Shown: positions 22,962 to 34,743, counted from the first letter of the stretch. The stretch is DNA of 64,000 nucleotides from Trichaptum fuscoviolaceum (GCA_910574455.1 CAJSYZ010000010.1:1392770-1456769); one strand, 5' to 3'. Made by a program: numbers and translations. Notes: generated from the letters alone by a model not told the origin.

Positions 22962-24154
22962 ATGAAGATCATTGTTACAGGCGCATCTGGTGTACTTGGG
23001 ACTGCTGTCTACGATGCTTTCAAAACTTCCGGTCACGAAATCCTTGGTCTCGCACATTCGCGGTCGAAAGGCGATCTCGTGAAGCTCGACCTGCTGGACA
23101 ACGCAGCTGTTGAAAAGACCTTTGGTGACTTCAAACCAGATTGTATGTTGTGCATTACTATTTCTTGCTCCACGAAAGTGCTTATGTCGTTTTCTGCAAG
23201 GGGTCATCCACTGTGCAGCCGAACGACGGCCCGACGTCGCGGAGAAGGTGAGAAGCTTGCTATACATAGCGCGCATACAGACGCTCATGCACAAGCTTTG
23301 ATGCCTTTAATACACCTTAAGGATCCCGCAGGCGCTCAAAAGGTACTTCTTTTCATCTTTGAATTCGCTGGTGCGACTGATTGAACTGCCACCGAAAGCT
23401 AAATGTGGACGTGCCTGCCCTCCTTGCGCGCCTTGCGAATTCGCTCAAGTACAAACTTGTATACGTCTCGACAGACTATGTATTCGATGGAACATCACCG
23501 CCATATACACCGACATCGAAACCGAACCCGCTTAATCTGTATGGAAGGACCAAGTACGAAGGCGAAGTGGCCGTATTGGACGTGGTAGATGCGGAAGTCG
23601 CCGTATTGCGTGTACCAGTCTTGTGAGTTCTATTCAGTGTATATTATAACTTCGTTCCTCATCGATCGGGTGACAAATTCGTAGGTACGGACCTGCTCCA
23701 AATAATGCCGACACAGCTGTTAACATTCTCATCGACGTCGTACAAGATCAGTCGGGCAAGAAGTATAAAATGGACCACTACGCTACGCGTTTTCCTACCA
23801 ATGTCCTTGATATCGCAGCATTTCTGGTCAAGGTTATAGGTGAGTCTACTATCTCAAATAAGTATGGTATCGACTAATTCTCATTTTCTTGTAGCTCTCA
23901 ATAAGCCTCTATTACCCATATTACATTATTCCTCTTCCGAACCTTTCACGAAATACGAAATGTGCCTCATATTTGCCAAGGTTCTCCGCTTATCTCACGA
24001 ACACATCGTCGCGGATGCTGAGCCACCCAAAGACGCGACAACGCGCCCGAAGAATTGCCAATTAGATACGACAGAAACGGAATTGTTCATCGGTGGGCCG
24101 CTTGATTGCAGTATCTTCGAGGAATGGTGGACGGAATACCTGAAGAAGAGCTGA
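22962..24154 (+). CDS. RmlD/MAT2B-like NAD(P)-dependent sugar-nucleotide reductase
   Basis: About seven exons. The N terminus has the Rossmann motif TGASGVLG (residues 7-14). Then come WVIHCAAERRPDVAEK (joined across an intron), LVYVSTDYVFDG and YGRTKYEGE, which supply the extended-SDR Tyr-x-x-x-Lys catalytic pair. This is the RmlD substrate-binding family, which in eukaryotes includes the regulatory beta subunit of methionine adenosyltransferase 2 (MAT2B) and fungal dTDP-4-dehydrorhamnose-reductase-like proteins. A C-terminal block FTKYEMCLIFAKVL and the ending EEWWTEYLKK fit that group. It therefore either reduces a keto-sugar nucleotide or regulates SAM synthase; sequence alone does not decide. 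The short exon around 23321-23341 (DPAGAQK) joins conserved text on both sides. Confidence 0.85.
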
Positions 24155-24314
24155 AGACAATAAACTATGTATAATTGTTCGATTACATTATACAAATGTG
24201 AAGCATTGGTATAGGGGTGTATAGATACATATTGTCCAGAAATTATGAAAGATGGAGCGAGGTAGAAACGATGAAAGCGGTTGGTTAAGCCTGATGTGAT
24301 GCCTAAAGTCAGCA
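24155..24314. other. Convergent 3' spacer
   Basis: 160 bp between the reductase and RMD1-like stop codons; contains CAATAAAC just after the reductase stop, a possible poly(A) signal. Confidence 0.35.
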
Positions 24315-26095
24315 TCACGACTTTTTAATAATGTTTTCTAACGCAAGTATTGCTTGTTCGCGGGATAACGTTGATCGTAGTGTTGCAACGTCATTTGCAT
24401 CTGTGGCATGAACGATGAGTCGGGCAAGCACTTCACCAAACTCCACCAAGCATGCCACAACGATCAGCCTATTAACATATCTCGAAGTTCAGAGGCGTAG
24501 GTAATGCATTGGCGAAGTGAACCTACCAGATAATAATCCATGTTATGCGCTCCATCGCTGAGCCATTCAAGTGATTGTGGATGAGATCAAGCTGCAGAAG
24601 TCCGGATAAGGGGGGTACACAAAAAAGCAGAAAAAAGAACGTACGATGTCAGAAGCAACTGTGAGTTTCTCATTCAGGACCTGCACCCTCGGGCTAATCT
24701 CCATGTACTCCCTAACGGCATCATACAGATCCTTCAAGCTCGCCTCGCTCCAGAACAACTCAGGTACGTCTAACACGTTCGAAACTAGGTTGACATTACG
24801 GCGAAGCTGGAAGAGTCGACCGGTGAGCTTGAGCGCATCACGACGTCGAAGTTTGAGCTCGCCAGTAGACGCAAGTTGTTGTGGGATGGAGATAGTGGCC
24901 GGGTCAGATATAACTGCTTGTGCCTTTGTCTCGTACCGCGCAAGGAGCGTGGACTGGGCGATGGCGTGAGCAATGGAGAGTTTTAAAAGGTGGGAGTGTG
25001 ATTTGAAAGCTATATAGCAAGTTAAAATGCATCGTACAAATGAGCTTCTAGAGTACGTACTGAACAAGTCATTGTAGATTCTGGGATACACTGCGTGTGG
25101 GTCATACTAGAAAATACGATTCAGTGAAGGCCGAAAAATGTCAAATAAAGGACTTACCGCAAAATGGCACTCCTCAATTTCCCAACTGTCTTCGTCAATC
25201 TTTCTAGTCAAGACGCCAGCGGTATCGATGTCGTCGATAATCGACCTCTCTTGTGCCTCCTGAAGGCCAAAGAATACGACGACACCATACGAGAAGAATA
25301 TGACTTCCGCGACCTTCTCCTCTGACAGAGATTTTGCTCGCGGTCGTCTTTGAACTCGATCTTCGTTAGTTCGACGGGTATCTTCGGGCGAGCTTGAGGG
25401 AATGAAGCCGTCTGAGGAGAAAACTTCATTTCCATCATTTGCGCTAAAATATGTGCCTTCGTAGCCATTGTCTTCTGCTTCTGAGAGCCTCGCTAAGAAT
25501 GTCTTCCCACCGGGAGACTTCACTGGTGCTGACGACCTGATGTTCACGTTCGGATCGTATCCTGGAAGGAGGGGTAAGTGATACATCTGTAGCAAGGGAG
25601 CTTCAGAAGTTAAATGAGACAAAAAGCCGGACTCATACTCACAACATATAACGCTTCGTCAAAAGCTCCTGTCGCGACGTTGTGTTCTCGCTTTAGGAAT
25701 GCAGAAAGCAACTTCATACGAAACGACTCAGATACACAGTATGCCGTCAAGCGTTTGTACCCTGCACGTTGGCGCTCTGCTTTGCTCATCCGTTCTCCTT
25801 CACTCTTGTAGTCGAAGGCACCCTTTTTTGTCACCAGCGTTGCGCTGCTTTCATCTTCGAGCTCTCCGGGAAGAGGCTTGGTCTGCGGCTCCAACGGAAG
25901 CACGACTAGCTTTGTCGTGGTCTTTGACGTACGCTGTGCCTTGGGTCCTCCATCTGCTGGGATCACGAGGTTGCCACTCCCAGAAGGTCGACGGGCTAAC
26001 GTGCTAGCCTCAGGTATCGTGGTTAATGTAGACCGTCCTGACCGAGTAAGCAGTCCTGGAGCTGTGGATTTCCTAGTAGCATTCGGTCGCGACAT
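24315..26095 (-). CDS. RMD1/Sif2 family DUF155 protein
   Basis: Exon 1 is 25643-26095 and exon 2 is 25158-25586; three or four shorter exons follow. The N terminus is disordered and basic. The DUF155 (YagE/RMD1) core is clear: YCVSESFRMKLL, EALYV, EVIFFSYGVVVFFGL, EEKDR-like acidic text, FKSHSHLLKLSIAHAIAQSTLLARYE, FQLRRNVNLVSNVLDVPELFW and NHLNGSAMERITWIII running into a single membrane helix WLIVVACLVEFGEVLARL. Members are RMD1 and RMD8 of budding yeast, Sif2 of fission yeast and human RMND1, the last needed for mitochondrial translation; yeast members were found through sporulation defects. Molecular activity remains unclear for the family. It is tail-anchored by the single helix near the C terminus. 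It shares a 310-bp promoter with LSM8. Confidence 0.88.
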
Positions 26096-26404
26096 TGCTC
26101 CTTAGAGGAGTTCTCGTAGCTGTGAATGCAAATTTGAACGAAATGGGAGGTTGGGTATATAGGATGGAGGCCGTCGTCGAAGGCGCCGGTGACGAAGTAT
26201 TCTAATGAAGTTTATACATACCGTGTCATTTCCATTTTCGGTCTCAGGCTGCCTGTATAGTGTGCGTATCCCTACGTATTTTCGACTTTCAACGCCTAAC
26301 ATCTGTCTCGAACGACACACTGTTCAGTCTTTCTCTGAACGAGGAGGACGTCTGGAGCCGTTGCTTGCGACGAAGAAGCCTCGAACTAAAGGCAAACGTC
26401 GAAG
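26096..26404. promoter_or_regulatory. Bidirectional promoter (RMD1-like / LSM8)
   Basis: 309 bp between two divergent start codons. The sequence is mixed with no obvious TATA box. Short frames across it have no coding character. Confidence 0.4.
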
Positions 26405-26862
26405 ATGTCCACACTGCAGGGCTACGTCGATCGTGAGCGCTTTTTGTCAAAACGCTTTCTATGTGTAACCGGTTTCATTGTCTAGGGCGAGTGCTTCTTA
26501 TTTTGCAGGACGGAAGGACAATTGTTGTATGTATCATATGGAATGTCGCACAAATTTACGACTTACAGGATCTCTGTTACTGTTTAGGGCGTCTTGGCCG
26601 GTTATGACCAACGTTCGGACATCGTTCTCTCGGAATCGACGGAAAGAATCTACAGCATCGACGAAGGGGTAGAAGAGGTTCCTTTAGGTCTATATCTCGT
26701 CAAAGGAGATCAGATGTGCGATCCTATGCCATCACATTTATACCTCAAAGTGACAATTGCTTTCTCTACAGATTATTGATTGGGGAGATCGACGAGGCAC
26801 TCGACAAAGCCGTTGATCTCTCGACAGTCAGAGCAGAGCCATTAGCGTCCATACGATACTGA
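26405..26862 (+). CDS. LSM8: U6 snRNA-associated Sm-like protein Lsm8
   Basis: Four exons, 26405-26432, 26486-26526, 26588-26715 and 26772-26862, give 95 aa, the normal Lsm8 length. Sm1 motif: ILQDGRTIVGVLAGYDQ; the Lsm8-type block VLSESTERIYS, EEVPLGLYLVKGDQ (Sm2) and the C terminus LIGEIDEALDKAVDLSTVRAEP follow. Lsm8 defines the nuclear Lsm2-8 ring that binds the 3' oligo-U of U6 snRNA in splicing and supports nuclear RNA decay. No frame in the region exceeds a fragment of it, so it is only visible after splicing. Confidence 0.93.
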
Positions 26863-27939
26863 GCGATCCCACATATTCAGCTATTCAGCCATTCAACCGG
26901 TACTCGTCATCATCCTCAGTCAACAAGTCGCAGCATTCACCGTAAAAAGGGTTTATTGGACATTAAATGCGATTCAAAAGTATGTTTACTCAGTGTTTGT
27001 ATGATGCGGATAGTTGAACTTTATAAATGAACTCAGCGAGATCTCTCGACAGCACCTTTTTGATAATCAACCTCAGTATCAAGAATCAGACGGAAGCAGC
27101 CGCCCATACTACTGGGCGTCTAACTCGACTACTCAACACAGGAAACTTCCATTGCGGATACCCAGCTTTGGGCTTATGTCGATCGCTTTGTTGCTCTCAA
27201 TTTAGACGCGGTAACGGATATCGCTGGTACGCACTATGTTGTACGAGCGGACGCTTCCTATCACCACTTTTAGACCGCATCCGTCGGTGCTGCCAATTTC
27301 TTGTGCTGCCACAGATCTGTGCCCGTTACGCTTCTGTCGCCCTCCTCCCTCCTCTTCTAAACGTGACAATACATATCGACTTAAACCTTGAAGAATTCTC
27401 CCATCTCGTACTAAGGTCATCCGAAATCATTCACTGCAAATCGTCTTATAATGGTAAGGGGAAGGAGATGCACAGTGCATTTCGCTTACGAAAGCCTGAA
27501 GCACCGGTTTTCGTTTTCGTCTACGTCACTCATGGGCATCCGCTGTATATTCGAGCAGTATGGCTAACGTTCGAAATTGCGATCAAGTCGGAAACAATGA
27601 AGTTTGTCGCCATTGCATGCCATTGCTTGCAAACAAGTTGACGAGAATGAAATGACCTCGTTGGGCACCAAAAGTATCGAAGGATTTTGTGCGTGCATGG
27701 AGACGCTACGAGTCTAGAGCCCGTATGAGCCGTTCTAACGGTGACACCAGAAGAAAGAATGGATGCAAGGAGCCGTAGGCTCTAGACTAATGTGACGATC
27801 TCGGATGGCTCCGTCATACATGACACTGGTAGAAGTATGTTTTAGGAGTAATGCTTTCTGCATAATAGTATATAAATGCTCGGCTAGAGGAAAGAGTGCA
27901 CTCAGAATTCATCACTTCTTGAAGTCGAACACCAAAATA
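26863..27939. other. Intergenic region with a possible gene remnant
   Basis: 1.08 kb. Around 27126-27272 one plus frame reads coherently (ETSIADTQLWAYVD, then VVRADASYHHF and a stop) after a plausible AG acceptor, and 27014-27120 is open in another frame. This may be the 3' end of a broken or small gene; no domain recognised. The end of the region holds a TATAAATG motif at 27870-27877, about 70 bp before the next ATG. Confidence 0.3.
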
Positions 27940-28945
27940 ATGCAGCAAATCAAACAAAAGGTATGTAAATTTGGCTTGAAACCATGTCCCCAGTCAAGAA
28001 AAGCAACTAACAATCTCACACGCACTTCATAACACCAGTTGAGCGCTAACTCGGATCGTCATGATGCCGGACAGCCAGACACGAATTTTGGCACGCAAGA
28101 TATGGGCATGCGCGAAGCTAGGCGGGACGCAGACGGGCTGACTGCACCAGGAACGGTTATGCCATCGCAGCAGAATTATGAGACTGGAAACGGTATTTCT
28201 GGCGACGTTGGCGTCGGGCAGCAAGGCGGACGTACAATCAATGATCATTCACAGGGAATCGGACGCCAGGACTACGATGCCATGAACCAGCGAAACGTTG
28301 GAACAGGTCTAGGAAACGCTCATACCGTTGGTGCCCTCAATGCAGGAGACGGAAGCGCAAACCCATTCCAGGGTGGTGATGATAGCCAGGGCATTCAAAA
28401 CAGAAGAGGCGGTCAGAATGTCGGCATAAACGCGAGCTTGGCGATGCGTCAAGATGAACGCGAACGTGGTGGTATGGGTCAGAATCGAGGTTGGGATGAA
28501 GGTGCGACCGGTCTCCCCAACGGAGCAGCTCCAGGCATCTCTCAACAAGGATATCAGAACCAAAATCAAGCGACGTACGCCCAAGACAACGCAGGAAGAG
28601 GCTCCGGTTTCGAGACAGGCGCTCATCCCGGCCGACACGTAGCAGAAGCAGGTGCAATGGCAGGTCTGGCACACCACACGAAGCGTGTTCACAGAAACGG
28701 TGGACTGCACAACAACGGCGAGCATCGTCCACATGAGCGCGACTTCGCAACAAATCATGCCAGCACTGGGACGGGTACAAACACTGGTCTTGCCGGAACG
28801 TATGACGACCATGACGCGGTAGGAACATATCCAAATCAGAATTCGCAAGTGGGTAGGCAGCCAGGCACCGTCAACGAACGTGCCCCTGGGGCACGTCTGG
28901 GCACCGGTACGGGAACGAGTTCGGGCTTCGAGCCGGCTGGTACTA

Positions 28946-28973
28946 CAGTGTCGGAAGGCTAAAACCCGCCTCT
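28946..28973 (+). repeat. Left terminal inverted repeat
   Basis: 28 bp, starting CAGTGTCGG and ending CCGCCTCT, identical to the reverse complement of 29541-29568. Confidence 0.9.
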
Positions 28974-29540
28974 GGGTACAGGCCGGAGTTTTGCGCGGAA
29001 GACCCTAGTTTGTAACTTTTTTGTAATGAAAGTAAGGAAGTTAAGTCGATTTCTGTAATAAAAAAATTTCCGGTCTATGTTTCAAAAAATTTGAAGGACT
29101 GAAAAAGTTTTTCATTGAATTTTGGCTTAAATTATTGATGCATCAGCCCAAAATGTAAGCAGGAGTGTTTTCCGAGACTTTCTGGACGGGGGTACTACCA
29201 TTTTAGGTACTCGGACAGGTACGCTCGGGTTAACCGGAAAAGGTAAAGTTCCGGACAAAAAACGTTGAAATAGCAAAATGTTTGCATCTGGACCACCGGA
29301 TTGCGAAAAGACGTCGATTCCGCACATTCCGGGACCGTGGGAATTAGGTAAAGGAGCTGCAGCACCCATTTAGGTAACATGTTTCAAATTCTGTCTTGAC
29401 AATTTTTTTCGGAGTTAATTTCGGGCAAATCTAACCAATAAGATATGAAGATATGATTCATTTAAAGCTATTTACACGGTTTCAGGGTCATGGGACAAGT
29501 TTTGTGTTCGTAGAAAAAAAAGTTTTGAGGGGGGGTTCCG

Positions 29541-29568
29541 AGAGGCGGGTTTTAGCCTTCCGACACTG
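29541..29568 (-). repeat. Right terminal inverted repeat
   Basis: 28-bp mirror copy of the left repeat; identity ends abruptly inside it. Confidence 0.9.
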
Positions 29569-30013
29569 TAGTAGTAACGGAGGTGCTTACGGCACGGGCG
29601 CTAGTTATGCCACCGGACAAGCGCCCGGAGTCGGTCCCGGACAAGGTGCGTATGAAAACGGATCCGGGCTCAACGGTGGAGTCGGTCAATCTACTTCCTC
29701 TGGGACGAGCAACATCATCATCGGAAAGCTCGAGCAGGCCGCTGGTATGTTGCTGAGTGACGAGAAGATGCGGGCCAAAGGGCTCGAGAAAGAGGCGAAG
29801 GGCGAGGCGCAGCGTGACGTCTCGCACGCAGAACAGCTTGAGCAGCAGGCCACGACTTTGCGCGAACGTTCGGTGCAGCAGAGCGATGCGATGGAGCCGA
29901 GGAGTGGAATGCGCACAGGAAATATTCGTGATGGAACATTTGGTGAGTGCATTTATTCTACTAAAATGGATATCGATGAGTGCTGAAATGTATTCACAGG
30001 ACGACAAAGGTGA

Positions 30014-30861
30014 TGAGCTTAGCGATGCCTCTACGTGATAGAGCAAAGACGATGGGTCTGTAGTATAGCGTATCAGTAGTGATGAAACAATGCAGTTTGA
30101 GAGTGGTCACGGTGTAAAAGGGGTGGCACGAGATAAATGAGAGTCAAATTTACATTCGCCAAAAAAAGTCAACCAAGGCCTATACCGAAGCTAGAATAGA
30201 AATGTACAAACGTCGATTAATCCGCCGTAAAGTCCAATAGCTTGACAATGGAAGTCCTTGAGACTACTATTAATGAGCGTCTAAATCGTTGAATGCATTT
30301 GCACTCGTGGATGCAAAACATTGATTGCTCTTCAACTTGCAATCCAGACAACTCCTTACAGTACCCAGGACAGGTCAATTGCCGCAACCTGCGAGGGCAC
30401 ATTTGAACGACTGGTGTTTTGATGGCTGGCGAAAAAGTTTGGGTACTGCTTAAGTAGACGGCGGCGAGAAGCTACGCTCGAGTGCATGAAGGGTAAATGA
30501 TAAGCGTAAGGAGATTTTGGATATAGGATCATTGACGTAGCCTTCGAAGTAGCAAGAGTAATATGCAAGCAAGATGCGTTTCAATGAGTTCTTCACCCAG
30601 TCACAGCTCCCATGAGCCATGAAAGTTGAGATATTTTGGTGAGCCAGCCCTGAAACATAGGAGGAAGGATTATGCACAAAAAATTAGAGGAGGTTCTATA
30701 AACAAATTCACCTTGCCCATTGTCCGAGTCATTCGGGAAACAACGAAGATCGTCCTAGGCACCCTTGCGATCGTCGTGGATTCACTCGGCCCTTCTTCAA
30801 CCGCAGTTAGGTATCGCAATTGAAAGAAGCGAGTTAGTGGCCATTGGGATCAACGGTCGCT
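30014..30861. other. Intergenic region
   Basis: About 850 bp. A 61-codon minus frame (30217-30402) contains six cysteines (CPRRLRQLTCPGYC, CIHECKC) but has no signal peptide or recognised domain, so I do not call it. No repeats seen. Confidence 0.25.
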
Positions 30862-31222
30862 TTAGACCGGCATGTCTAGCACGTTGTTGGAGTATGATCT
30901 AGCCTGCCCGAAGACCTGAAGGACGCAATCTATCTCACCACATTGCATATCAGAAAGTGACAATCTTAGCTCGACGTCAAGGATTCAATATACAGTGCCA
31001 TACTAGTGCAGCATGAGGTCAGAGGTGAAAAGCCCATTGTCCAAGCCGAACAGGACGGGGAGCGTTTGCCGCGAGCCTCGAGGCCTGGTCGTGCCATTCA
31101 TAAATAAAGAAGGTCTTGTACAAAGAGCCAAGCAACTTCTTGGATACTGTGATCGACTTATCTTCTCCTTCAATTCGCAGCGGGCGGTGTAGGCGAGTAC
31201 GGTGTTCAACAATCAGCTTCAT
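30862..31222 (-). CDS. Possible small two-exon gene, unknown function
   Basis: The minus frame from Met at 31222 (MKLIVEHRTRLHRPL...FFIYEWHDQASRL) and a second open stretch ending at 30862 (LRLSLSDMQCGEIDC...NNVLDMPV) both look coding. They can be joined in frame by a GT-AG intron of ~95 bp, but the donor (GTTCGG) is weak. The product would be about 107 aa. Its start lies 89 bp from the divergent SEC2 start. No family recognised. Confidence 0.35.
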
Positions 31223-31310
31223 AGTGGGAGACGAAGAGAGACCTTACTCCGTCCGGAAGGAAAAGTGGGCTGTTGGTTGACGTAATCGCTCCCGAGCCGA
31301 AATAGGAAGG

Positions 31311-34300
31311 ATGCCAGTGTCGTTGCTGACGTTCTCGAGCACCGTCACCGTCGCCGACGCCAAACCGAAACGCAATAAACTTCGCCGTCGTCGCACCTCG
31401 TACGCAACTCGGCCAGGCGCTATGGCCGTTGACGCCTCTAACAGCACAGAGAACGTCGCCAAGGAGGAAAGTGTCGTCTCGAGCAGCGACACAACTTTGC
31501 TCGACCAAGTGAGCTCGAGCTCGGTGAAAGGCAACAGCGACACGGCAAAGCATGTTGTGCATGATAGTCCCTCTTCGAAAGACGCTTCCTATGATGATGC
31601 ACAGGCCCAGGTCATATCGTCGCTACGCTCGCAAATCTCGGACCTATTGACTCAAGTCACTCAACTCAACGGGAAGCTCGTCAGTTCATATGACCGCGTA
31701 TCCGACCTTGAAGATGAGCTGCATGTTGCCTCGTCGAACTTGCGTGCAAATTCGATCAAGATCTCTCAGCTCGAACTAGACCGTACTCAACACATAGCGG
31801 CACTCAGCACAGGTCTTCTGGTCGAGAAATCGCATGTCACGTCCGAGCTGACACGCTTAATGGAACGCGCCACGGAGGAGGCCGCGCGACGCGGTCAGGC
31901 AGAAGATGCGCGCGCAAATATCGAAAAGGACTTGGACGATTTGAGTGCCAACCTCTTTGACCAAGCGAATCGGATGGTTGCTGAAGCTCGTCTGGAGAAG
32001 GCTATGTGCGAACGCAAAGCGTTGGATGCGGAAATGGCACTCAAGAGTGCGGAAGAGGCGGTAGGCCTCATGCAAGTTCAGATGCAGGCTTTGCGCGAGG
32101 ACAAGGACCGAACATCCGAAGAGATTGAGAACATGCGAGCACTCATGGGTAAAGGCAAATATGTCGAGCACCCACCCGTGGCGTCCCAAATATCAGTTAG
32201 ACTTCTCAGCGTACACACTCCTTACCAAGAGTTCTTACTCTTTGTTGCGCATTTGCGCTCTATACGCCCCGCAACGACACATCCGCCTGTTATCACCACA
32301 TTCCTGCCTCAACCTTTCCTCGCGCGTCTGGCAACGGAAGACTCGTGAGTTACACCTCGTTATAATTACCTTCATTTCTAAATATTGCGCAGAGACCCAA
32401 CTGTTCGTCTTGACTTCGCCCCTTCGCTCAACTGGCTATCTCGCCGTTCAGTGCTTTCGGCAATCTACACTGGCCAGCTCACGATCGAACCCATGTCATC
32501 CACGAATCTTCTCTTAGAAACGACTGCTTCATCTCTGCAATCCATGATACCCGGCTCACACCATAGCGTTTCCTGTGCTCTTTGCGGTTCACATATCTTC
32601 CCCGAAAAATCCGAGTCACCTCTACCTCCACCGTCTCACCCTCTTTCCATCTCCTTCTCTCGTCCTACGTCTGGAATTTCTGGCTCCGCGACGTGGAGTT
32701 CGTCTATATTCAAGAACCCACTGAGTAGTAGCACCTCAGCTGCCCCTTCGCCTCCGCTCACGCCCCCTCCCAATGCCACTATGCATTCTGCATTGAACTC
32801 CTCCAACGCTTCTCCTACAACAATCTACGTATTTCGGCTTGCTCAGTCACAGACTCCTACGCACCCGACTCAGCAGCAAAAGCCTCAGAATTACGCAATA
32901 TGTGACTCTGGTTGGTGTCTTGCACGGCTGCGTACAACTTGCTCGCTCTGGGCTTTCATCCGTGCGGGTGTCATTGATCGAGTTTGGGAGGAGGAACCGC
33001 CCACGCCTACGCGACCAACAATCGCGAATGGGAAGAATTCCGGCACATTTAATGTCAATACCTCCACAAGCTCTTTGTCGAGCTCGACGAGTTCCTTACC
33101 AGATAAGGAGAAGGCCCCGCCACTACCTCCAAGACGGCGCTCCAAAATGAGCAGTGTTGGTGCTAGCGTAGGCAGTCTTTGGGGTATGGCAAGTAACGCG
33201 CTGAAGAGTCAACCACAGTCTCCTGTCAGACAGCAGGACAAGGAGTCTTCTATTCCTGAAGTTCCGGAGAAGACTGATAATAACATCAGAAAGCTTAGCG
33301 TCACTGTCCCCCCACCCTTGCCGAGGCGGAGTATGGACCGAAGTGTTAGTCAAAGCAAACTGGATGAAACCCCAGTGCCGGAGGTACCTGATTTACCCCC
33401 GCTACCGGTCAGGAAGTCTGAGGAGAGCAAGGATGGGGTGAACCTTGCTGTCCCAAAGAGCCCGAGTCCTCAACCTCGTGTGCAAGGCACACAACTCTCC
33501 CAGACGAGCAGTCAATCGTCTTCTATTCCGAGCGCAGCTGATGAGTTCACGACACCCGTTGAAGAGTTTGGTCCCCCACTCGTCACACCAGTACAGCCTA
33601 CCCCTACCTCGGCACCCCTCAGTCCTTCACGTCGAACAACATCCCGCTCTCCACCTGTTTCCCCCCTCCGCCCATCGCACGCACGCACGTCGTCGCGTAC
33701 ATCCCTCCCTCCGCTCTCACCGAAGTCTGTTCCTTTGCCCGACTCGAGGCCCGGCTCGCCGTTCCCTGCGCGCTCCAGGCCGACAAGCAAGACTGTGGAT
33801 GCGACGCATGCGCATAGTCTGCAAGCTCAGCTCAACGAGGCGGAAGGAAAGGATCCTTCGAGGGCTGCTTCTCCTGCGCCGGTTGGAGGCGCTGCACCAC
33901 CGGTCCCACGGAGAGCAGCAGCGAGAAGAGTAGCGCCTGTCCCGCCAGGTGCAGCCACTCCTGCGCGCCCTTCAACTCCGGCTATAGACACTGTTGTGTC
34001 TGAAGAGAAGAAAGAAGGGTATATGGCAGATGTGCAGACGGAGAAGGAGAACACCGAGGCTAGCGTCACAACTCACCGTCCACCTCCCCCTCCGCTTCCT
34101 AGGCGGGGCGATCATGTTGCTGCCCTATCCATCACCAAGACCAACGGTATAACGAATGATACAGTCTCCGTTTCAGATTACGGCGACGCAGATGATAAAA
34201 CTGAGGTAGTACAACTTGGCAAGGGTGATCTGAAGACCAATCCGAATCCTGAATTACCTGTCCCCATTTCTCGGGAGAATACCGATGGGGCTCCAGAGGA

Positions 34301-34415
34301 CGATCCTATTGGATTGTATGTTGGATCGGCAACGTGGGAGGAGCGTACCTGGAAGGAAATCACTCGACTGCGAGAGGATATGTTCTGGGCGCGTATTGGT
34401 GCAGTGCGCAACTGA
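31311..34415 (+). CDS. SEC2: Rab guanine-nucleotide exchange factor Sec2-like
   Basis: Two exons, 31311-32344 and 32393-34415, give 1018 aa. Residues ~95-290 form the long parallel coiled coil of the Sec2/Rabin8 exchange domain (LEDELHVASSNLRANSIKIS, LVEKSHVTSELTRLMERATEEA, ANIEKDLDDLSANLFDQAN). A conserved block follows: PYQEFLLFVAHLRSIRP, DFAPSLNWLSRRSVL, GQLTIEPMSS, and CALCGSHIF, with further Cys/Trp residues. The C-terminal ~450 residues are disordered and Pro/Ser-rich with PPLPPRR-type SH3-binding motifs. Sec2 activates the Rab Sec4 (Rab8) on post-Golgi vesicles and so drives polarised exocytosis at hyphal tips. Met at 31422 (MAVDASNS) is an alternative start. An AATAAA lies at 34538-34543. 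Confidence 0.88.
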
Positions 34416-34724
34416 GCTCCATCCTGTCCCTTGCACATCTTGAATGCTTTTCTTTCTTCTTTCTCGCGGTTTTACACCGCACCTGAACTCTTAAGACAGA
34501 CATGGACCTTGACGAAATATACCATAAAGTATGCACGAATAAAGTCTGATTAATGGGACTCTTTCAGTAGCTAGTAGTAGATATTGACCGGCGAAATCTG
34601 TTGTTTTGATTTATGTCGGTTTATGGAACGCAAACTCTTGCTGGAATTACACGATCACTTTTTCTTTTGAAAACGTGGATATGATTATTATTATTTGGAG
34701 TAGTTCTTACTGCGATGCAGACTT
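34416..34724. other. SEC2 3' UTR and LINE insertion flank
   Basis: About 310 bp with an AATAAA poly(A) signal at 34538-34543. The LINE target duplication begins at 34725. A frame open through here into ORF1 is fortuitous, because the element starts only at 34737. Confidence 0.5.
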
Positions 34725-34736
34725 CCCGTTTGGGTT
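34725..34736 (+). repeat. LINE target site duplication, 5' copy
   Basis: CCCGTTTGGGTT, identical to 40516-40527 at the other end of the element. Confidence 0.85.
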
Positions 34737-34743
34737 AACCACC

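Larger units (their letters stand above)
28946..29568. mobile_element. Tc1/mariner-type MITE inserted in CsbD-like gene
   Basis: 623 bp bounded by a perfect 28-bp inverted repeat that starts CAGTGTCGGAAGG. The direct TA dinucleotide on both sides (28944-28945 and 29569-29570) is the hallmark target duplication of Tc1/mariner elements. The interior is AT-rich with no transposase-sized frame, so it is a non-autonomous element. Deleting it with one TA restores the host reading frame exactly, which confirms both ends. Confidence 0.85.
27940..30013 (+). pseudogene. Gly-rich CsbD-like stress gene split by a transposon
   Basis: Exons 27940-27960 and 28039-29942 (the latter containing the element at 28946-29568), with a last exon 30000-30013. 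Without the element the frame runs through FEPAGTSSNGGAYGTG and gives a protein of about 450 aa. The N-terminal ~400 residues are low-complexity and rich in Gly, Asn, Gln, Thr and His. The C terminus, KLEQAAGMLLSDEKMRAKG followed by EKEAKGEAQ, is a CsbD-like domain, a small helical stress-response fold also found in fungal conidiation and stress proteins. With the element in place translation stops at 28962, 17 nt inside the left repeat, so the CsbD-like part is lost. I therefore call it disrupted, although an unspliced truncated protein of ~314 aa could still be made. The gene could be intact on a second allele. Confidence 0.75.

Noticed and set aside
27027..27641. 204-codon plus frame after LSM8
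   Set aside because: No domain, poor composition (many Cys/His/Leu runs), and a shorter coherent stretch lies in another frame across it.
28946..29568. The MITE as a spliced intron
   Set aside because: GT and AG dinucleotides lie inside the terminal repeats, but the joins they allow create a stop codon or shift the frame; only exact excision at TA keeps it open.
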